From Sphagnum compactum (Eukaryota; Bryophyta; Sphagnopsida; Sphagnales), in assembly GCA_965153455.1 (NCBI GenBank), contig OZ234495.1, positions 24,610,875 to 24,674,874 on the forward strand: a stretch of 64,000 nt of DNA. Reading direction: 5' to 3'. Positions 1-12,405 of this stretch are shown here, one piece after another. Under the pieces are notes generated by a model. That model did not search any database. It saw nothing but the letters and a program-made list of their open reading frames with translations, and had not been told where the DNA came from. Numbering within the stretch: the stretch's first letter is position 1; every line of letters starts with the position of its first letter. The translations under genes were made by a program, and so were the position numbers.

Positions 1-122
1 CATGCACTTCTAATGCCACCCATGCCTGGGCAAGGGCAGAAGCCAACACCAAGGTACCTACAAATTGCTCCTTTCACAATTCAACTTTCAAAAAGAAGAA
101 TGCATTGAAGGCACTAAATTAC

Positions 123-803
123 CTGGCTATGTCCAGATCGTAGAAAGGCAGCAATGCTTGCAAAAACATCTGGAGCTCCGTTTCCCAAAGGAAGGAGGGA
201 TACCCCAGCCACAGTAGGAGGAAGCCGTAGCAAGTTTGTGAGCTTCTCCAAGGAGCAACAAAAGTAATCAGCTGCTGTGTTGCCAAGCATGTAGAATAGC
301 ATCCCGAGCCAGATGAAGAATAGCAGATACCCAACAAGTTGCATCTTTGCAAATCTGCAGTAAAAAATGACTGTGTACTCCACCAAAGTTCCTGAATGAC
401 AGTCTGTATTTGCTTGCACATATGCACATGCACTAGCAAAACCAGTATGATCTCTCACATTCTCACAAGGCTTTGATATCACTATTCTCGTCAATACATT
501 TTGCTTCAAACCAGTAGCGGCCGTAGCAGGAGGCAAAACTTCTCCAGTCTCAACTTCTAATGAGATATTAGCTTGATGCTCTGTTGATAGAATGTGTCTG
601 GCTGCTGCTGTGATGATTTTTCGAGAGTGTCCTTTCTCTTGCAGCTCAAATGCAGATGTTTCTGGTCTCATAGAACCAGATGAGGGACTTGTTGAATGTA
701 GATATGATGTGTGCAAGAGAACTAGGAAGAGAATCCAAGAAGCAAGAGTAACAAATTGCTGGAGCCGGCACTGTGGCCAATGGTCCTTCCACATTGTAGC
801 CAT
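123..803 (-). CDS. Cation/calcium exchanger (CCX), first coding exon, partial
   Basis: Membrane antiporter of the plant CCX family (Ca2+/cation superfamily), which moves cations across endomembranes or the plasma membrane in exchange for H+, K+ or Na+. The exon encodes 227 residues from an ATG at 803. An N-terminal hydrophobic segment lies around residues 17-35. A Cys-containing loop follows, then membrane segments from about residue 153. The alpha-1 ion-binding signature GNGAPDVFAS comes near residue 208, just before the exon ends. The frame runs into a CAG|GTAATT donor (GT at 122-121), so the rest of the gene, including the alpha-2 repeat, lies left of the window. Arabidopsis CCX genes are usually intronless, so an intron right after the alpha-1 motif is notable. 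The family call rests on the alpha-1 motif and the preceding Cys-rich loop; which CCX paralogue it is cannot be told. Confidence 0.85.
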
Positions 804-1840
804 GTCATGTCACTGTTGGATCTTTCTTCTGCCCTGGGCAACTGAGCTTCATGTTCATCATGGCCACATGACAATAAATCACTCCAATGAAAACCATTTG
901 AAGCAGGTACTAAGGATTCAACACCTCAGTCCTCAGTCCTTTTTCATCAAAAGAACCATCTGAAACTTCTCAATTTGACTCCTTAGATCCTTAACTCTTT
1001 GGACAAAGTTTTCTCCCTTGATCTCCTGTACAAATGAAAACCTTTTTTTCGATTCAGAGAAGCAGCAATGGCGGCAGCAGCTACATAACCACAACGAGAA
1101 GGTGACACAAACACCTTCACATTCATGTACGATTCAGGAATTCTCTCACGATCTCGCCATGCATGCACAACGTACAGCTGCAAAGGAAGCTCGACTGGCG
1201 CAGAATAATGTCCATGAAACAACGCATGTAACAGCATCAGGTGCCGCATTTACACTCAATTCTTAACTAACTTCTCACACGCCCCCGGAAACAATACACA
1301 ACACGCAAGCAACTCTTCGACTTCGCGCAAGAAACCAAAAAAAATGAAAAGAAAAAAGAAGACTAGCGTCATCAGAGAGCGCCGTTGTTCACTGAAACGA
1401 AGAAAACAGCATCTAGATTTGCAGGGGCAATTGTAGATTTCTCTGTCTTTCCTCCACCACCTTCAGAACAGAGGACCGCCAAAACGTGCTTGTAGGCATG
1501 ATGGAAACGTACCTTAATGGAATCGAAGATCACTGCGACAGGAAAATTGCAAGAACGGAAGTCTCGCGCAAAGAAAACCTTCAAAACACTAAAAAAACCA
1601 CCAACGAGCAACCCCGGCAGCAGCGCTCCACAGCAGGTCTCTTCTTCTTCCGCTCACACCAAGCTGTTTTGCTCCTCTTCTTTTCAAAATTTCTCAAACA
1701 AACAAAATATGTGCACCACAAGAGAATACCCCAAAAAACCCCAGCAATACCAGAATGTTTGACAATTCTGAAACAGAAACGAAAAAGTAATAATTCCAGC
1801 AACGGAATCACGGGCGCGATTCGGTACGACGCTCGTGGAG

Positions 1841-1885
<45 letters not shown>

Positions 1886-2045
1886 GGCGAGAGTCGAGAG
1901 AAGGAAGACGGATGCCCTTAGTGGGTCCCACAGAGGCCCTAAATTGGTCAAGTGGGAGGCCCTTACTGAGTCGGTTTGAGGGGCCAGGTCCTTGGTTGGT
2001 TCGAAGGGCAGCAAACAAAAACGACAAGGATGGTGGTAGGTAAGG
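804..2045 (-). promoter_or_regulatory. Leader/promoter region of the CCX gene with a CT(GA) microsatellite
   Basis: This is the upstream side of the minus-strand exchanger. It is less AT-rich than the flanks and contains a GA run at about 1841-1881, which reads as a CT run on the gene's strand. Pyrimidine-rich CT tracts are common in plant 5' leaders and core promoters. The short open frames here are low-complexity and I see no protein family in them. The transcription start is not determined. Confidence 0.35.
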
Positions 2046-2082
2046 TAGTTCTATTTATCCCCTGCCCGAGGGCACTTGATGA

Positions 2083-2100
2083 GGGGGGGGGGGGGGGGGG
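2083..2100 (+). repeat. Poly-G tract (18 G)
   Basis: An uninterrupted run of 18 G. Shorter G runs occur at 2927-2939 (13) and 27444-27454 (11). Such tracts can form G-quadruplexes and are also prone to sequencing-length error. Confidence 0.9.
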
Positions 2101-3050
2101 TGAGCGAGTAAAAGCAAATTGGCCTTCTCCAAGCAATTTTTTATCAACTTAATATTTGTTAAGTCAGAATTTTTTGAATAATGGATCCTATAGGATCCTA
2201 AAACCCTCTTTAGGCTTCCATTTTAGGGAGTTGATTCCTACTACAGAAGATGACCTGCTGTTTTAGTATAATCTCAAAACTTATTCATAAATAAACCTCA
2301 TTTTTGTTTTTTTTTTAAAACCATTACACCATACTTATATTAAAGTGAAGCCAAATACAAAAATGCACAAAACAAAATGGAGCAAAGCAATTGAACATGG
2401 TTTTTAATTATCCTTTTGGTAGGTGTGTTTCCCTTTTTTTTCTTTCACTTTTTTTCATCAATTTTGTGAGGGTGGTGGATTGGTGATCATCCACAAGAGG
2501 ACTTAGCCAAATTAGCAAAGTAATAAAAAATTGCCAAGAAAAAAAAAAAAAAAAACCTTAAACAAAATTCGCAGTTGGGACCTCTCGCTCTCTCTCTCTC
2601 TCCTTTCTAAAATATTATGAAAACGTGTAATGATTTTTCAGACATTTCCGAGTGTATTTGAAGGAGGCCTTAAATCCATAATCATTCTAGTGACACGGGA
2701 TTAGGGTTTAGGCTTTAGGGCTTCTTATTATGTTTTTGGGCAGGCTCTTACATTTTCATGATATGCCGTTTTATTCTTTGCACATTGAGTAGGATCTTGG
2801 CCATTGGATATGGAAAAGATCTCTCGTATATCCAGCCTTGGATGGGGATGTTAGCATAATTTGACACCTACCCTCAATTGCGGCCGCCTTCAATGCCTAT
2901 CGTATTCTCCTTATACCCTTGTGTGTGGGGGGGGGGGGGCCTTCCTTACCACAACAATTGGAAGTGAGGTCAAGGAACTTATCAACACTTTTGGTTGGTG
3001 GCAAATCCCCGCTCACTCTATCCAAAATAGATGTTTAGGAAGGGGTATTA

Positions 3051-3171
3051 TTGTAGCCAATGTGCCAAAGACGGTGATGAACAATTTTGGGAATGAAAAT
3101 TTCTTGTAGCCAATAATGTACCAAAGATGGTGAGGAACAATTTTTAGGAATGAAAATTCCTTGTAGCCAAT
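3051..3171. repeat. Tandem duplication, unit of about 53-57 bp
   Basis: Copies start with TTGTAGCCAA at 3051 and 3104, and a partial third copy starts at 3161. Each unit carries the words CCAAAGA.GGTGA and AACAATTTT and ends in GGAATGAAAAT. Two full units plus the start of a third. Confidence 0.85.
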
Positions 3172-4108
3172 AATCAGACGCCTCAACATGCATGGCACAA
3201 TGATGCCCTACCCTACTAAAAGGAACAACATAAACCCATCTCTCTCACCAAGGGTTTTTTTTTTTTTTTTTCAATTTTTTAATATTAAAAATTTGGTGAA
3301 TTTTTGCAAAAAGTTAGCAAAAGTACTCTAATGTTCCCAAAAACAGCCTTTTATTGGTCCAAAAGACCAAAAAACAATTTCGGAAAAATAGTAACTACCC
3401 CTCACCCTCCTCCCAATGGAAAGGGGAAAAAAAACCCCCAAAAAACTACAGCAGCAACAACAACAATAGGGGCTTATTTTGAGTTGGACACGTGGAAAGG
3501 GACGAATGGGCCTTCTTCCAAAATGCTGTTCACACGTCCGCAGCGTCCCTGACTAAAATCCGGTTTCACACGATAGGCGCATACAGAAAGTACACACCGG
3601 CATAACTCACCGGGCCAGGTGTAGCCGCTCCCGACTAGGGTACTGTGGCCAGCGTCCAACACGTGTCTGTTGGACAGATGGCGTGACCAGGGCGCGCAAG
3701 TGTGCTGTGGTTGTTCAAGTGACACCAGCTGGCAGTACCACCTGCCACGTGACAGGTACGTTCAACTGTACGTCCGAATAAAAGAAAAGGACATAGGGCT
3801 CCCAAAAAAAGAGGGAAAAGAAATGGAAGAAAAGGAAAAGAAAAGTGTGACGGCTACCACAAAAGTTGTACGGTTATACTTTCTACATACGCAAAGTATA
3901 CAGTAATTTATATGGTAAATATATAAATTATTTTATACTTTGTATATACATGGGCTTTACACAGCATTTAAAATGCCATGGTTTTTTTTTTAATTTTTTA
4001 ACTTTTTAATAATTTATTTCCTGTGATAGTTACTGGATACTTGTTGGGTATCATGGGGGGAAAAAAGTAAAAAATTCTGGGCAGGCATTTTGAAAAACAT
4101 AATGCTTG

Positions 4109-4165
4109 CCTTAGTGGACATTACGGCTTTTCGGAAAGCCCAATGTCTATTATGCTATGTAAGGC
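4109..4165. repeat. Imperfect inverted repeat / small hairpin
   Basis: The core is a perfect 6-bp stem with a 4-base loop: GGCTTT at 4125-4130, TCGG, AAAGCC at 4135-4140. A second stem flanks it (GACATT at 4117-4122 with AATGTC at 4142-4147), and an outer pair is GCCTTA at 4109 with TAAGGC at 4160. This nested foldback could be a MITE remnant; no target-site duplication was established. Confidence 0.5.
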
Positions 4166-7100
4166 TACCTACTAAGTGGGACAAATTTGTGCAAGTTTTT
4201 ATGTTTTTATGTTTTTATGTTTTTTTTTTTTCCTGTATTGAGAAAAAAGGAGGACATTTATTTATTTATTTATTTATTTTTTTGTATTGATAAAAAAGGA
4301 GGGCCCATGGTAGGACCTACCTTCCCTATTTGGTCAACTGGTGTGTGTGTGTTTTTTTTTCAACCAATGTTTTTTTCCCCTTTCAATTTCGTATGCTGCA
4401 AATATGGTGAAATTCTGTTGGAAAAATTTATTTTACATTACATTTTCCCAAGTTTTTCTCAATTTCTTTTTGTAAAATAGTGAGACTTTGCAAAACAACA
4501 TATGCAGTGGTTTTTTTTTCCCCCTCCCCACTTTCTGATGTAGCTGATGTGGCAATCGACCACTAAGCCGGTTTAGCCAAATTTGACAATTAGCAAAATA
4601 TGAAAGGAAAATTTCAACATCTTTACATATTTTTGGCTACCTATTTGAACCATGTAGAGAAATGTGGCAACTTTCTTAAATCATTTGATTTTTTTAATTT
4701 TGCAATTTTCTTATGAATTTTTAATATCTAAGACCGGGAAATTCCAAAATTTTGCACTAGCAAAAGTAAAATGACCATGATTAAAAAACCTTTTGGCCCT
4801 AATCTATACTAGTGTGGTTTATGCCATTGAGCAAATCTCATAATATTGAATGAATTTTGAAAATGGCAAATCGCACACCTTCTTGAACTTGAGTCTAAAA
4901 TCCAAATTCCATTGAAATTTTGCTTTTGGATTTTTATTGATTTTCAATGAAAAAACCTATTTAAAATTCAACCTTTCTCACATAGGTGAGGTTTAAGATT
5001 TAGAACATCCCCTCATGCAACACTATTTGTGGAGGACTTTGCACTAATAGGCTACCAAGAGTGCACCCCAACTTCCTTAGAAAAAATCATTTTGATTTTA
5101 TTAAAATTTCAATGACAAAATTATTCAAAATTCAATAACTTTTGTAACATATGAATAAACCATTCAAAAACACCTTGGTGCACCCCTTTTCATTGAAGGC
5201 TTTCGAATGATACCAAAATCAAATGGGGGAATGTTGTGTTTGGGGAGATTTCAAAGTGTTAAGAAATCAACAAAAAACAAAATAAATAAATTACTTTCCT
5301 TAATATTAAGATATGTAGATAGTTCACAAATAACATTTCCAAGTCCTATTTTAAACATTGTTGAACTTTTTGAATATTTTAACAATTTTTCTTGAAAAAA
5401 TATCATTAGACAAAATTTGATTAAAAAATTTAAATACAAAAATTAATATTTAATATGATAATTCATGGATGAACTTCATTGATTTTTTTCTTTTCATCAA
5501 TAATGCATCAAAGTTTATCCACCATTTTCATTTTTATCCATATCAGATATTTAGGATGGTGTTAAAATTTTTCCTTAAATGATAAACCTTATATGGAAAT
5601 TAATTTGAAAGTTCCTTTAAGCTAATTTCTCAAATGACTAAAACTAAAAGTAATCTCCTTTCATTACATTGAATTTGTTTAACACTAGGTTGAAATAAGA
5701 TTTTTTTATATATAAATTATTATATTGAAAACTTGGTTAAATTTTCTTTATGTTTGGGCATGTTTTGTTGGAGATTGTCATAGCTTTTATGCACACTGCG
5801 TTTGTTTTCACTATGTTAATTTCATCCCATGAAAATTTGAATAAAATCCTATCAAGCCTATGTTTATTCTTATTTGTATTAAAGGTTGTTTAGTAATTGC
5901 CCCCATGAATGAAGTTGTTGTTCAATAAATGCTACAAGAAAAGTATGCATTTCGTGGGTTTATTACATATTTACAAAATAATCAAACTTCAACACCATTA
6001 AGATGTGTTTATATAACACAACCCTAAACAAAACATCCTTGAATCAATTTCTCGAACAAGTTTGATAGTGCAAATTCACAATTTTATAAGTCAAGTAATT
6101 TAGTCATTCCAATCCCAACTATATCATTATCTAAATGGTCTAATTAAAATCAAACTCATCAACATTTTGTAATCATTCTTGACCCTTATTTGGTTTGCAC
6201 CTTTTTTGGAATTATCATTTTTATTATTCAATTATTTTGAAGTTTGTTAAATTTTTATTATAGAATAATTTTTAAAAAAATTAAATTGTTATATACTTGT
6301 TTAGTATGAACAAGGTTATGATTTTTGTGTGTGTTTGTGGGGTTTATCCCAAGGTTTGGTTTTGGAGTGGCATCCTTCACATTATGAGATTATAAAGTAC
6401 ATTAAAAGAATAAGAAGTCGCGGTTGATGTCGCATCCAAAATTTCCAGTGCAGGGTCCAACACTGAGCGTTAGGTCTTATGTTGCTGAAGTATCCCCATG
6501 GTCCATGAGACTTTGTGTCCAACAAACTTTGTATTTCATTTAGCTTTTGAAATATATGAGAATTGGACGGAAAAAAAAGGGCATAACTTTATAAAATATA
6601 TGACTATTGTCATGAATCCAAAATTTTACCTTTGGGAAATTGTATGATGATTTTTCATTTTCAATTTAACTTTGGAAATGTATACCAACTTCGATGAGCT
6701 TCCAAAAACAAAAATGATGACAATTCCATCAACAATTTAGCTTCGGAAATGTTTGCCAATTTCATTTAGCTTTTGTAAATGTATGATGATTGCATTAACA
6801 AATTTAACAGGTGTGTTTGGCATCTTGGTTTTAAGGTTTTTGCCATCACACATCTAGGCCAACTTCAATCCATAATTTCCCCTTCTTATCCATCCCTCAC
6901 GGGGCCCTCACCCTCCTCCCTCTCTTTTTCCTTTTTAAATTACTTCTGAAATTATTAAATTTTAAAAATAAGAATGTATTTGGATTCTAGAATATGAGGC
7001 ATGTAAATGAAAATAACCTTCCAATTTTTTGTCTTTTTTTTCCAGAAGATTGTTGAAAGTAACAAAGAATCTCATCCTCTTGATCTCAGGCTGATCACAT

Positions 7101-7616
7101 CATAATTTTGGAAACTTCCTAGGTTGATGAACAAGTGACATCGCGAGCTGTACCCTAAAATTTCTTGAGCTTTGTTGCCATTAAACTTCCTGAGAAAACT
7201 TCAAACCAAGTGCAAAGCTTCAAACACTCAAGAACTTGCAAGTGGTTTTTAAGTTTGAACTTGAGTTTGTCCTTTCATCACAAATGATGAAACTTTGCAA
7301 GTGGTTTTAAGTTGGGATTGTGTCATATTTAGACATCACCTCATGTAACATGCAATCTTGCCATGAGTAGTGAGATGTTTTAGGAATTTTTATTTATGCT
7401 AGGGATGGGTCCTCCCTCACTCACTCCTCACTCCTCAAAGTGTCAAAATGTGCACCCATCACTTTGGATCTGCAGTTAATTAGATAGAACACACATTCCA
7501 AAAGCACGATCATGTGGAAACTAATAACATGACAAACATACCTTCACTCATTTTGTTGCAAAGTATTGACGAAAACAGAAGAACATAGTTGAATTCCACT
7601 TCCTATGTAGTCTTTG

Positions 7617-7690
7617 TTGGCCTTGCCTACTAAGGCAAGGATATTATTGTGTTTAGATTCATTATAGAGTATAATAGTGTGGCATGTGCC
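7617..7690 (+). repeat. Third copy of the 56-59 kb inverted-repeat end
   Basis: About 70 bp beginning at a near-palindrome (CCTTGCCT, 3-base spacer, AAGGCAAGG), followed by a TTTAGATTCATTATAGAGTA stretch. It matches the outer ends of the inverted repeats at 56172 and 59006. Only the outermost part of that repeat is present here, so this may be a solo or truncated copy. Confidence 0.7.
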
Positions 7691-7869
7691 CTTTGCCCAA
7701 GTGTTACCACGTCCTCGACTGATTTTTCTTTCTAAAACCTGGTTTTTTGGAATTTATTTGAATTTTCAGCTGCAAAAATCACTTTAAAATCAATATCTCC
7801 CACATTCTGAATCCAAATTTTACCAAATAAATTCCATTAAATCATGTAGGATTAGTTTCAAATTTTTCA

Positions 7870-8790
7870 ATTGTCACCAATAACATAGTGTTATTTGGCA
7901 ACACATATTGTATTCTAGATTCTCCAAACCATTTCCTAGTAAACTTCCCTAAGTGCGACTTATTTCCCTTTGGATCCCACAAAACATAATCACCAAAACT
8001 AAACTGTTTTATTTTATTTTTTTACTAACTCCATAATGCTCTATTACACTCTGAATACAAGTAGATTTTATAGCTTGCATCCTAGCCTCCTACAACTTTT
8101 CCAACTCTGAAATTTGCTAGTTAAAACTTTCATTGAAGTACTATCTCTTTGATTTCCACCAACAATTAGCACTATGTACTCTATGGGCATCAATGGATGT
8201 AATCCATACACTAACTGATATGGTGTATACCCTATTGCTACTTTATATGTAGTTATGTATGAAAATAACAATGTTGACAAATGTTCATCCCAATCTGTTC
8301 AATTTTCACTAAGTAACTTGGTCAAGAGTGTCTGAAGTACATTGTTAGTAAACTTAACCTGTCCATTCTTTAGAGGATAATAGGTTTAGAACTCACATGT
8401 TTCAAAATGATATGTCAAATACTTGATGGCATCATTAATGAAATTAGCTCCTTGATCTGTGACTATAGTCAAAGGACATCCAAACCTGGTTAATATGCAC
8501 TCATATATAAATTTTGTTCTCAATGCTCTTACTTCCACCCACTTAGCAGCATAATTTGTGGCTATAAAAAAGTTTTTTTTTTTGTATATTTGCGTACTAG
8601 CTTAATTGGCCCCACAAAATCAAGTCCCCATTTCATAAATGGTTCCTCTAAAAGACTTGTGACTAGATTTGTAAGACTTTGAGTCGCCAATCCTCCTATT
8701 ATTTGGCATGCATCACAAGATCTGCAATAGTCATGCACATCTTTGTACATAGTTGGCCACCAATATCCTACATCCAATATATTCCCCTAT
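7870..8790 (-). pseudogene. Ty3/gypsy integrase and GPY/F-like tail (element 1)
   Basis: The zinc-binding part is followed by the core: YWWPTMYKDVHDYCRSCDAC, then KWGLDFVGPI. The first catalytic Asp is replaced by Asn (ATNYAAKWVEV, about 8568). The second is kept in TIVTDQGANF (near 8455). The catalytic Glu position reads Lys (NGQVKFTNN, near 8360). Two of the three DDE residues are therefore lost. Downstream, FGDYVLWDPKGNK and a segment ending VLPNNTMLLV are the usual post-integrase region of Ty3/gypsy polyproteins. Stops and frameshifts interrupt the whole stretch. Confidence 0.8.
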
Positions 8791-8987
8791 GTGATTTCAA
8801 TTGCAAAATGACCTCCTAATGGTCCTTCATGCAGTTCTTTCATCACCATCTATGTTTTTATAGTTGTCAAACATCTTCACAGTCTATTGTCTTGGCCCAT
8901 TCCGTATAATTCACCATTCTTCACTGTAAAAGACTCTACTCTTTTAACCAATCTTTGTTTATGTTATACAGATAATGTTCCCTCAAT

Positions 8988-10367
8988 CTAACCTATTCTC
9001 CAAAAAAAAATTACATCATTCAACCATTCAAGCTTTGTATAAAACATACTAACATTTGTGGTTTGATCAAACACACCTATGGGTTGTGTAATATCTAGTA
9101 ATCTTGATGATGCATCTGCAACTACATGAATTCTGCGTGGTTTATACAATACTGTGAAATCATATTTTAGGAACAATAATAATTATATAATTATTCTCCA
9201 TGAAACATGTGTTTTATTGACCAAATAGACCAATACCATATGATCTACATAAAAGACAAACTTATTACCCAACAAATCATGTTTAAACTTGTGCAAAGCA
9301 AAAACCATTGCTAAAGCCTTTCACTCCGTTGTGCTATAATTTTGTTCTACTATGTTCAAAAGTCTAGAAGCATACACCATCAATTGATCATTCTTCCTAG
9401 TTAAATTTAGAAACATCATAGTTCCCATGGCTAATAAAGATGCATTTGTATGAACATGAAACCCCACCTGCCAGTTTGGTGATATTAATATCAATGCATC
9501 AATATATTTTTATTTGATCAATTCCCAAGCCTTTTGACATTCCTTTGTCCAAAAAAAAGTCTCTATCTTTTAGGTTAATTTAATGTTAGATGCCATAATA
9601 GCAACAATTTTTTTGATAAAACATTTGTAAAATTGTGCCATCCCATTGAATACTTAAATCTACTATGGATTCTTAGGTGGTGGCATGTTTACTGTTGCTT
9701 GTATTTTCTTTGGATCTGATAGTTTCCCTTCTTTGGAAACAATAAACCCCAAGATCATCCCTGAAAATACCATGAATGCACATTTGTCTAGATTCAGACT
9801 AATGCCATATTCTCTGCACTTTTGAAAACATAATTTGAACTTTTACATATGATTATCCATGTCATTGTACAGGGTAAAGTCATCCAAAAATATCTTCATA
9901 AAATTATCCAAGTATTCTTTGAATGTTTTAGTAACAACTCTCCGATATGTTACAAGTCCATTTTTAACTCCAAACGACATCACCTTGCATATAAAAGCCC
10001 CCCAAGTCTGTAACAAATGTAATCTTGTATTTGTCCTCTGGAGTTATAGAGATTGATAATATTTTGAATATCCATCTAAGAGATAATATGTCTCATACCT
10101 TGTTACTATGTTCAGAACTTCATCTATAAAATGTAATGGGTATGGATCCTTATTTGTGGCTACATTTAGTTTTCTGAAATCTGTAAAGATTTTCAATTTG
10201 CCATTCTTTCTGGGTACTGCTATTATTGGTGACAACCATGTAGCCTCTTTTACATATTGAATGATTCCAACTACTAATAATTTATCAATATCTTGTTTGA
10301 TTACTGTAGCATAGTTCGGATTTAATTTATACCTAGTTTGATGTGCCGGTGGTATAGTAGTATCCAA
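8988..10367 (-). pseudogene. Ty3/gypsy reverse transcriptase–RNase H (element 1)
   Basis: The finger region reads SPIIAVPRKNGKLKIFTDFR followed by LN, near 10200-10140, matching the conserved RT start (V.KK.G..R...DYR.LN). The active-site box is FLDD (in KIFLDDFTLY, about 9890). The RNase H end, DFTVLYKPRRIHVVADASSR, lies at about 9165-9105. The frame is broken many times between these landmarks, but the order and spacing are those of a single Ty3/gypsy pol. Confidence 0.8.
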
Positions 10368-10898
10368 TTCAATTTTGTGTTATGCCAATTTTGGTGGAAT
10401 CCCTTTCAAATCTTTGTATGTTCATGCAAAAACATCTTTGAATTCCTTCAATAATTACTCCACTTCCAACACTTTGCCTATGTCTAACTATGCATTAATC
10501 TTCACCAGCTGTGGTTTTGCATCAATTCACAGGTTGAACTTCATCAATTATTGATCTTCAATTCACATTCATATAACTATTTGCAATTCCTATGCTTTGA
10601 TTTTTGTTGGAGTTTCATCCACTGTAACACTCCCTAGTTGATGATTGTAATATGTCTCTGGACACACCTTATTTTCTAGAGCTACTTCTGGTTCATATAT
10701 GTTGCTAATTGTTTCCTTTTTTGTGCTCTATACCCTAGAATTTTGCTCTCAAGTACTAGTCTTCCCACTAGTATCCATGATTTCCACATCTATGGTTTTC
10801 ATAGATTGAATTGTCTAAGGTAAATTGATTGTTCCTATTGAAAACAACTCTGGTTCTATAGCAAAGATGACATCTTCTTCATCATCTGTGATACCATT

Positions 10899-11189
10899 CT
10901 AATAGTTGTAGCAAAGTAACACTTCTGGTTTTTTTACTTCACCTCCCAAATGCTTGGTGACTGTAATTGTTCTAACTGTCCCATTCCCTTGTATGGTAAC
11001 AATGTTACTCCCCCAATCATGTGCCACTTTAGCATCCCTCAACCATGGTCTCCCCAACAACATGAAATAACTAAAATCTACCACATTATTTTGAAATATG
11101 GTAAATGTAATTATGTAAAGAATGTCATGAACATATATCTTTAAATCGCTAATCAAACCCATTAGTTTTGTGGTTGTTTGACTTGCCAT
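10899..11189 (-). pseudogene. Ty3/gypsy retropepsin-like region (element 1)
   Basis: The stretch FSYFMLLGRPWLRDAKVAHD (about 11080-11020) matches the C-terminal part of plant Ty3/gypsy proteases (..LLGRPWL....A..D...). The DTG active-site loop is not intact. It lies between gag and RT as expected. Confidence 0.6.
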
Positions 11190-11729
11190 CTTTGGATTCT
11201 ATGGTGTAGGTTTAGGCTTTGGAAGCCCGAACTTCAATTTCAATTATTTTCTAATGATATTAATTCCAGAACCTCCATCCAATAACACATACTCTATTAT
11301 ATTCTTCCCAATCTATACTTGGATAATTGCCACGTGATAATCTATTGCTACAATAGTTGTCCCTATCTCTGGTACTAAAGAACTAACTTGTTTATTTGTG
11401 GTTGATCTATTCAAATTCTAAGTTTTTTCTAATTTTAGCTTCTGCCAAAAATACCTTTTTACCTTAGGAGCTATTTTAAGTAATTACCTCAAATTTAAAG
11501 TATAATTCGTTTCTCATATTTGCCTACCAATTTCTAAAAAAATCCATTTTATTGTAATCAATTTTTCTTGTGAATGCACTACCTCCTTAGATTTTTCTAC
11601 TTCCACAGGAATAATATTTGGCATACCTGGTCAGGTTGTGTTCCATCCCTCCATGGATGTGTATGGCCCTTCTATTTTGGTCTGTATTTTTTTAATATGT
11701 TCAATTGTCTCCACCATTGATTTCTTCAA

Positions 11730-11990
11730 CTATTTTTCTTTCTCCAAGTCAATAACATTCTTTGTTTTCCTTGGCTCTCTATCCTTGAACATTTGTTCTT
11801 TAGTTTCCTTACTTCTTGTTGTAACATTAACATCCACCACATTCACATTCGTAGTAATTATTTGTGTCTTAACAACAAGTTGAACTTCTATTACTATCAC
11901 AAATTTCCCGTGAAACATTTTATGCATCTCAATAAACTTTGGACAATCTATCATTTTATGTCCATTCAAACCACATATGTGGCCTACATA
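11730..11990 (-). pseudogene. gag zinc-knuckle remnant (element 1)
   Basis: The motif CGLNGHKMIDCPKF holds three ligands of a CCHC knuckle (C-X4-H-X4-C). The first Cys is not present in frame (Gly instead). A lysine-rich stretch follows. It is at the 5' end of the minus-strand element, as gag should be. Confidence 0.55.
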
Positions 11991-12405
11991 TGAAGATGTC
12001 TTCTATGGTTTTTGATTATGCCTCTGTGGTTACCACTATGGTTTGTTCCTTCTTCTTTCTGCATGTCTCCACATTATGATTAGTCATTCCACAATTTGTG
12101 TAGTATATGTAAGTCTTCCATGTATTACTCTATGTTTTTGGTGGTGTTGCCTATTTTGTATTTTCTAATACTGAAAGTGCACTCCTTGTTTCGACAGTGT
12201 CATTCATTTTTCACACATTGCCACCTCCTTATGTTGTTGTAATGTTGATCGCTTCATCCTTGTAGTTGCAATTTTGAAATATGATTACAAGCCCGCCCTA
12301 AACATAATAGTTAAAAAACTATCTATGGTTGGTATTTGTAAACCATGAGCTAACTTTTGCATCCACTCATAGTAAACCTCCACCCTTTGAATCTCCTTTT
12401 GTCTC

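Larger units (their letters stand above)
2101..7610. other. AT-rich intergenic region, no gene recognised
   Basis: No open frame here resembles a known protein and no exon series can be built. It holds a CT microsatellite near 2583-2602, poly-T tracts (for example near 3256), a TTTA run at about 4258-4280, a moderately GC-rich patch at 3480-3790, and the small repeats listed separately. The 3480-3790 patch contains two ACGTG (G-box-like) cores, at 3490 and 3748, and could be a promoter remnant, but nothing downstream looks coding. Confidence 0.6.
7700..12300 (-). mobile_element. Degenerate Ty3/gypsy LTR retrotransposon (element 1)
   Basis: Read on the minus strand, the domains are in the Ty3/gypsy order: a gag zinc-knuckle remnant (about 11990-11730), aspartic protease region (11189-10899), reverse transcriptase (10367 to about 9700), RNase H tail (about 9176), integrase (8777-8060) and a post-integrase GPY/F-like segment (about 8010-7870). 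Every domain is split by stops and frameshifts, so the copy is dead. I could not find a pair of LTRs; the ends given are the limits of recognisable coding sequence. The 5' side lies head to head with the second Ty3/gypsy relic starting near 12406. Confidence 0.85.

Noticed and set aside
592-963. Plus-strand 123-aa ORF
   Set aside because: Antisense shadow of the CCX exon.
1486-2043. Plus-strand 185-aa open frame across the GA microsatellite
   Set aside because: Open only because of the GA repeat and A-rich sequence; antisense to the CCX leader; no domain.
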